NCBI GenBank assembly: GCA_017881985.1
Contig: JADGQH010000149.1
Coordinates: 1-7,834, forward strand
Source of the DNA: Chloroflexota bacterium
Lineage (GTDB): Bacteria; Chloroflexota; Limnocylindria; Limnocylindrales; CSP1-4
DNA: 7,834 nt
Direction of reading: 5' to 3'
The notes under the pieces are model-generated. The model ran no database searches, was not told where the DNA came from, and worked only from the letters and a program-made list of their open reading frames with translations. Positions 6,267-7,834 of this stretch are shown here, one piece after another. Made by a program: the position numbers and the translations under genes. Numbering within the stretch: position 1 is the stretch's first letter; the number at the start of each line of letters is the position of its first letter.

Positions 6267-6704
6267 TCAGGATTGGGTCGTCGCGTCCATCCCGATAATC
6301 GCCGCGACGCCGATGCCGGCGAGCTCCATGTCCTCCTGCTCCGACAGGCCGCTCACGGCGACGGCGCCGACCACCGAGCCTTCGACCACGACGGGCACGC
6401 CGCCGCCCCACCCGATGTAGCGCGGATCGCCGTAGTAGGCCATGTCGAAGCCTGCCTGGGGATCCCGGGCGGACTGCCCGATCTCGCGGGTCGGTCGGCG
6501 CTCGCGGGCCGCCGTCCAGGCCTTGTTGGCAGCAATCACGATCGAGGCCGGCGGCGCGCCATCGAGGCGCACGAGCGTCACGAGCTCGCCATGGATGTCG
6601 GAGACGGCAATGACGGCCGCCTCGCCCCTCCGCGTCAGCTCCGCCTTGATTGCGTCGCTGGCCACGTCGGCCTCGCGGTGTCCAAGGCTCGCGTAGGTCC
6701 GCAT
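6267..6704 (-). CDS. HbpS/GlcG-family heme-binding-like protein (DUF336)
   Basis: Protein of 145 residues matching the GlcG/HbpS family over its full length. Landmarks are AVIAVSDIHGELVTLVRLDGA (30-50), IVIAANKAWTAA (55-66), RPTREIG (70-76), GGGVPVVVEGSVVGAVAVSG (100-119) and SEQED (121-125). The best studied relative, Streptomyces HbpS, is exported, binds heme and modulates a sensor kinase. Other members sit in glycolate or diol operons, and many have no proven role. This one has no signal peptide and should be cytoplasmic. ATG 6704 was chosen for its strong GGGAGGGAG site about ten bases upstream; the longer in-frame reading to 6764 was rejected. It is probably first of a two-gene unit with the small membrane protein. 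Heme binding here is inference only. Confidence 0.9.
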   Translation of the reverse strand: MRTYASLGHREADVASDAIKAELTRRGEAAVIAVSDIHGELVTLVRLDGAPPASIVIAANKAWTAARERRPTREIGQSARDPQAGFDMAYYGDPRYIGWGGGVPVVVEGSVVGAVAVSGLSEQEDMELAGIGVAAIIGMDATTQS

Positions 6705-6939
6705 CGTGCTACCACTCCCTCCCGTCGAATTCCGGGCGCCATTCACGCTATCGGTGGGTCCCAAGCCACGAGCTCTGCCGTTAGCGTGATCTTCGCGCGT
6801 TCCCCGGACACCCTGTTGCGCATCGACGCAGCTCGCTCTCCGCCCGTCGGCGAGGCTCTGGCCCCCCCGCGCGAGTACAGTGGATCATGAGCGACATTGG
6901 CCTCTCGCGGAGACATACGGGCACCGGAAGGAGCATTCG
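6705..6939. promoter_or_regulatory. Divergent intergenic region with promoters of both flanking genes
   Basis: This 235-base region separates divergent genes and must drive both. On the plus strand TACAGT at 6876-6881 is a reasonable -10 element, 59 bases before the zinc finger gene, without a good -35. An 8-base inverted repeat (TCACGCTA at 6743-6750, TAGCGTGA at 6782-6789) lies upstream of the HbpS-like gene and could be an operator. Part of this region can be read as protein on both strands, but no such reading has a ribosome site. Confidence 0.4.
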
Positions 6940-7287
6940 ATGCCAGGCCAACCCGAGATCGATCCGACGATCCCGCCGAGCGGAGCCGGCTGCGTCGAGT
7001 GCGATGCGACCGGCGGCTGGTGGTTCCACCTGCGGCGCTGCGCCCATTGCGGGCACATCGGCTGCTGCGACTCGTCGCCGTCGCAGCATGCCCTTCACCA
7101 CGCGGCTGACGCCAGGCATCCAGTCATCCGAAGCTTCGAGCCGGACGAGGACTGGTTCTGGAACTACACCACGGAGGAGTACGCAGACGGCCCGGTCCTT
7201 GCTCCGCCGGAGCACCACCCGCTGGCCCAGCCGGTGCCCGGACCCGCCGGCCGCGTGCCGCGCGACTGGGAGCGCCACCTGCACTGA
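6940..7287 (+). CDS. UBP-type zinc finger domain protein
   Basis: Protein of 115 residues built around a UBP-type (ZnF-UBP) zinc finger. Likely metal ligands are Cys18/Cys21, Cys34/Cys37 in CAHCGHIGCCD, Cys42 or Cys43, and His50, His53/His54 and His60 in QHALHH...HPV. Aromatic residues follow in EDWFWNY (70-76), then a Pro-rich tail ending RVPRDWERHLH that I recall from bacterial relatives. In eukaryotes this fold binds ubiquitin C-termini; the role of the small stand-alone bacterial versions is unknown. ATG 6940 has a perfect GGAAGGAG six bases upstream, so the upstream in-frame GTG at 6880 was rejected. It is followed after 98 bases by the DUF2630 gene on the same strand; the gap shows no clear terminator. 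Confidence 0.93.
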   Translation: MPGQPEIDPTIPPSGAGCVECDATGGWWFHLRRCAHCGHIGCCDSSPSQHALHHAADARHPVIRSFEPDEDWFWNYTTEEYADGPVLAPPEHHPLAQPVPGPAGRVPRDWERHLH

Positions 7288-7370
7288 CCGGGCCTCGAGA
7301 GGCGGCAGCGGCGACGTCCGCCTGGCGCGATCCGGCCCGGCCAGGGCCAGCAGTCCTCGGTCCATGAATG

Positions 7371-7378
7371 AAGGGGAG
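7371..7378 (+). promoter_or_regulatory. Ribosome binding site for the DUF2630 gene
   Basis: AAGGGGAG lies seven bases before GTG 7386. It overlaps the codons that would follow the in-frame ATG at 7368, which favours GTG 7386 as the real start. Confidence 0.75.
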
Positions 7379-7385
7379 TCGTGAC

Positions 7386-7631
7386 GTGGCAGACACCGAT
7401 ATCTTCGAGTACGTCAACACCCTCTCGACCGAGGAGGAACGCCTGTACCAGCAGGCCGGCGACGGGAGCGGCCTGTCCGACGCCGAGCGCGATCGGCTCG
7501 CGGCCATCAAGGTCGAGCTGGATCGCTGCTACGACCTGCTCCACCAGCGGCAGGGCCGCCGCGACGCCGGCCAGGATCCGTCCGGGGCCACCCTCCGGAC
7601 CGCCCGTACCGTCGAGGGCTACGAGCAGTAG
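7386..7631 (+). CDS. DUF2630 family protein
   Basis: Small acidic, helical protein of 81 residues that matches the DUF2630 family along its whole length. It shows DIFEYVNTLSTEEERLY near the N-terminus, then GLSDAERDRLAAIKVELDRC, a YDLLHQRQGRRDAGQDP block and the terminal VEGYEQ typical of the family. The function of DUF2630 is unknown; the heptad-like charged helices suggest a small helical hairpin. GTG 7386 is preferred over ATG 7368 because of the well-spaced ribosome site between them and the usual family length of about 80 residues. Its final 13 bases overlap, on the opposite strand, the end of a possible gene remnant. Confidence 0.93.
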   Translation: MADTDIFEYVNTLSTEEERLYQQAGDGSGLSDAERDRLAAIKVELDRCYDLLHQRQGRRDAGQDPSGATLRTARTVEGYEQ

Positions 7632-7834
7632 CCTGGATTCCCTCGATCTCGGGCCCGAGGCGCAGGCGGCGGCGGCGGCGTGTAGTGCTGGGCCGCGGCG
7701 TCCCAGCAGCCGTTGGTCACCGCAACCTGGTAGACGCTGTTGAGGAAGTCGAGGATCGCGCCCGGCGAAGATCATCGCTCGCACGGACGCGCTCTGATCG
7801 GACGGCGTGGCACGAAAGGAAGGGTACAGAGGTG
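7619..7834 (-). pseudogene. Possible frameshifted 3' end of a gene entering from the right
   Basis: On the minus strand, one frame reads ATPSDQSASVRAMIFAG up to a GGG run at about 7761-7764. The next frame continues as AILDFLNSVYQVAVTNGCWD and AAAQHYTPPPPPAP to a TAG at 7619-7621. Removing one G joins them smoothly. The second part has G or C in almost every third position up to the proline run and less after it. I do not recognise the protein. It could be a decayed gene, a sequencing error in an intact one, or chance open frame in GC-rich DNA. Confidence 0.35.
7815..7834 (+). promoter_or_regulatory. Possible ribosome site and GTG start of a gene beyond the right edge
   Basis: AAAGGAAGGG at 7815-7824 is followed after seven bases by GTG at 7832-7834, a good start signal. 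Only one codon is visible, so the gene cannot be confirmed. It conflicts with the minus-strand remnant read over the same bases. Confidence 0.3.

Noticed and set aside
4225..6420. A 731-codon open frame on the plus strand
   Set aside because: It is antisense to apbE, the exported protein, the membrane protein and the HbpS-like gene, crosses a strong hairpin and intergenic DNA, and has no recognisable domain.
6887..7384. A 165-codon plus-strand frame starting ATGAGCGACATT
   Set aside because: It has no ribosome site and is a shifted-frame shadow of the zinc finger gene, whose frame has clear metal ligands and an ideal ribosome site.
7648..7659. 12-base palindrome CTCGGGCCCGAG after the DUF2630 gene as a terminator
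   Set aside because: There is no loop for a hairpin and no T-tract, and such palindromes are expected by chance in DNA this GC-rich.
7664..7680. GGC trinucleotide run as a microsatellite
   Set aside because: Five units only, and it encodes the proline run of the possible minus-strand remnant.

Overview
The window is very GC-rich, with G or C in almost every third codon position. It uses GTG starts and 4-base overlapping genes, and carries families common in Actinomycetota and high-GC Chloroflexota: DUF2630, a UBP-type zinc finger protein, and a ferric-reductase-like/ApbE redox cluster. I read it as chromosomal DNA of such a bacterium; the phylum cannot be fixed from the sequence. I see no mobile element, CRISPR array, tRNA or rRNA.

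Left two thirds (1-4989, minus strand): one tight operon of six genes, read right to left. The order is FAD:protein FMN transferase (ApbE), a small ferric-reductase-like heme b membrane protein, a NuoF-like NADH/FMN protein, a three-cysteine ferredoxin, an OmpR-type response regulator, and a sensor histidine kinase that runs off the left edge. Four junctions are 4-base ATGA/GTGA overlaps and the fifth has a single spacer base, so the whole set is probably translationally coupled. The simplest reading is a route from cytosolic NAD(P)H through flavin and Fe-S cofactors to heme b in the membrane and on to an extracytoplasmic acceptor, with its own two-component system. The covalently flavinylated partner that ApbE would serve is not in the window, and the NuoF-like protein has lost one Fe-S ligand.

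Middle (5044-6704, minus strand): a perfect 16-base inverted repeat without a T-tract separates the operon from an upstream gene for a membrane-anchored or secreted protein with Gly/Pro-rich segments around an internally duplicated helical domain. Further upstream lie a small three-helix membrane protein gene and a cytoplasmic HbpS/GlcG-family gene, 23 bases apart and probably co-transcribed.

Right (6940-7834): after a divergent intergenic region come two small plus-strand genes with excellent ribosome binding sites, a UBP-type zinc finger protein and a DUF2630 protein. The last 200 bases hold what looks like the frameshifted 3' end of a minus-strand gene and a possible plus-strand gene start at the very edge.
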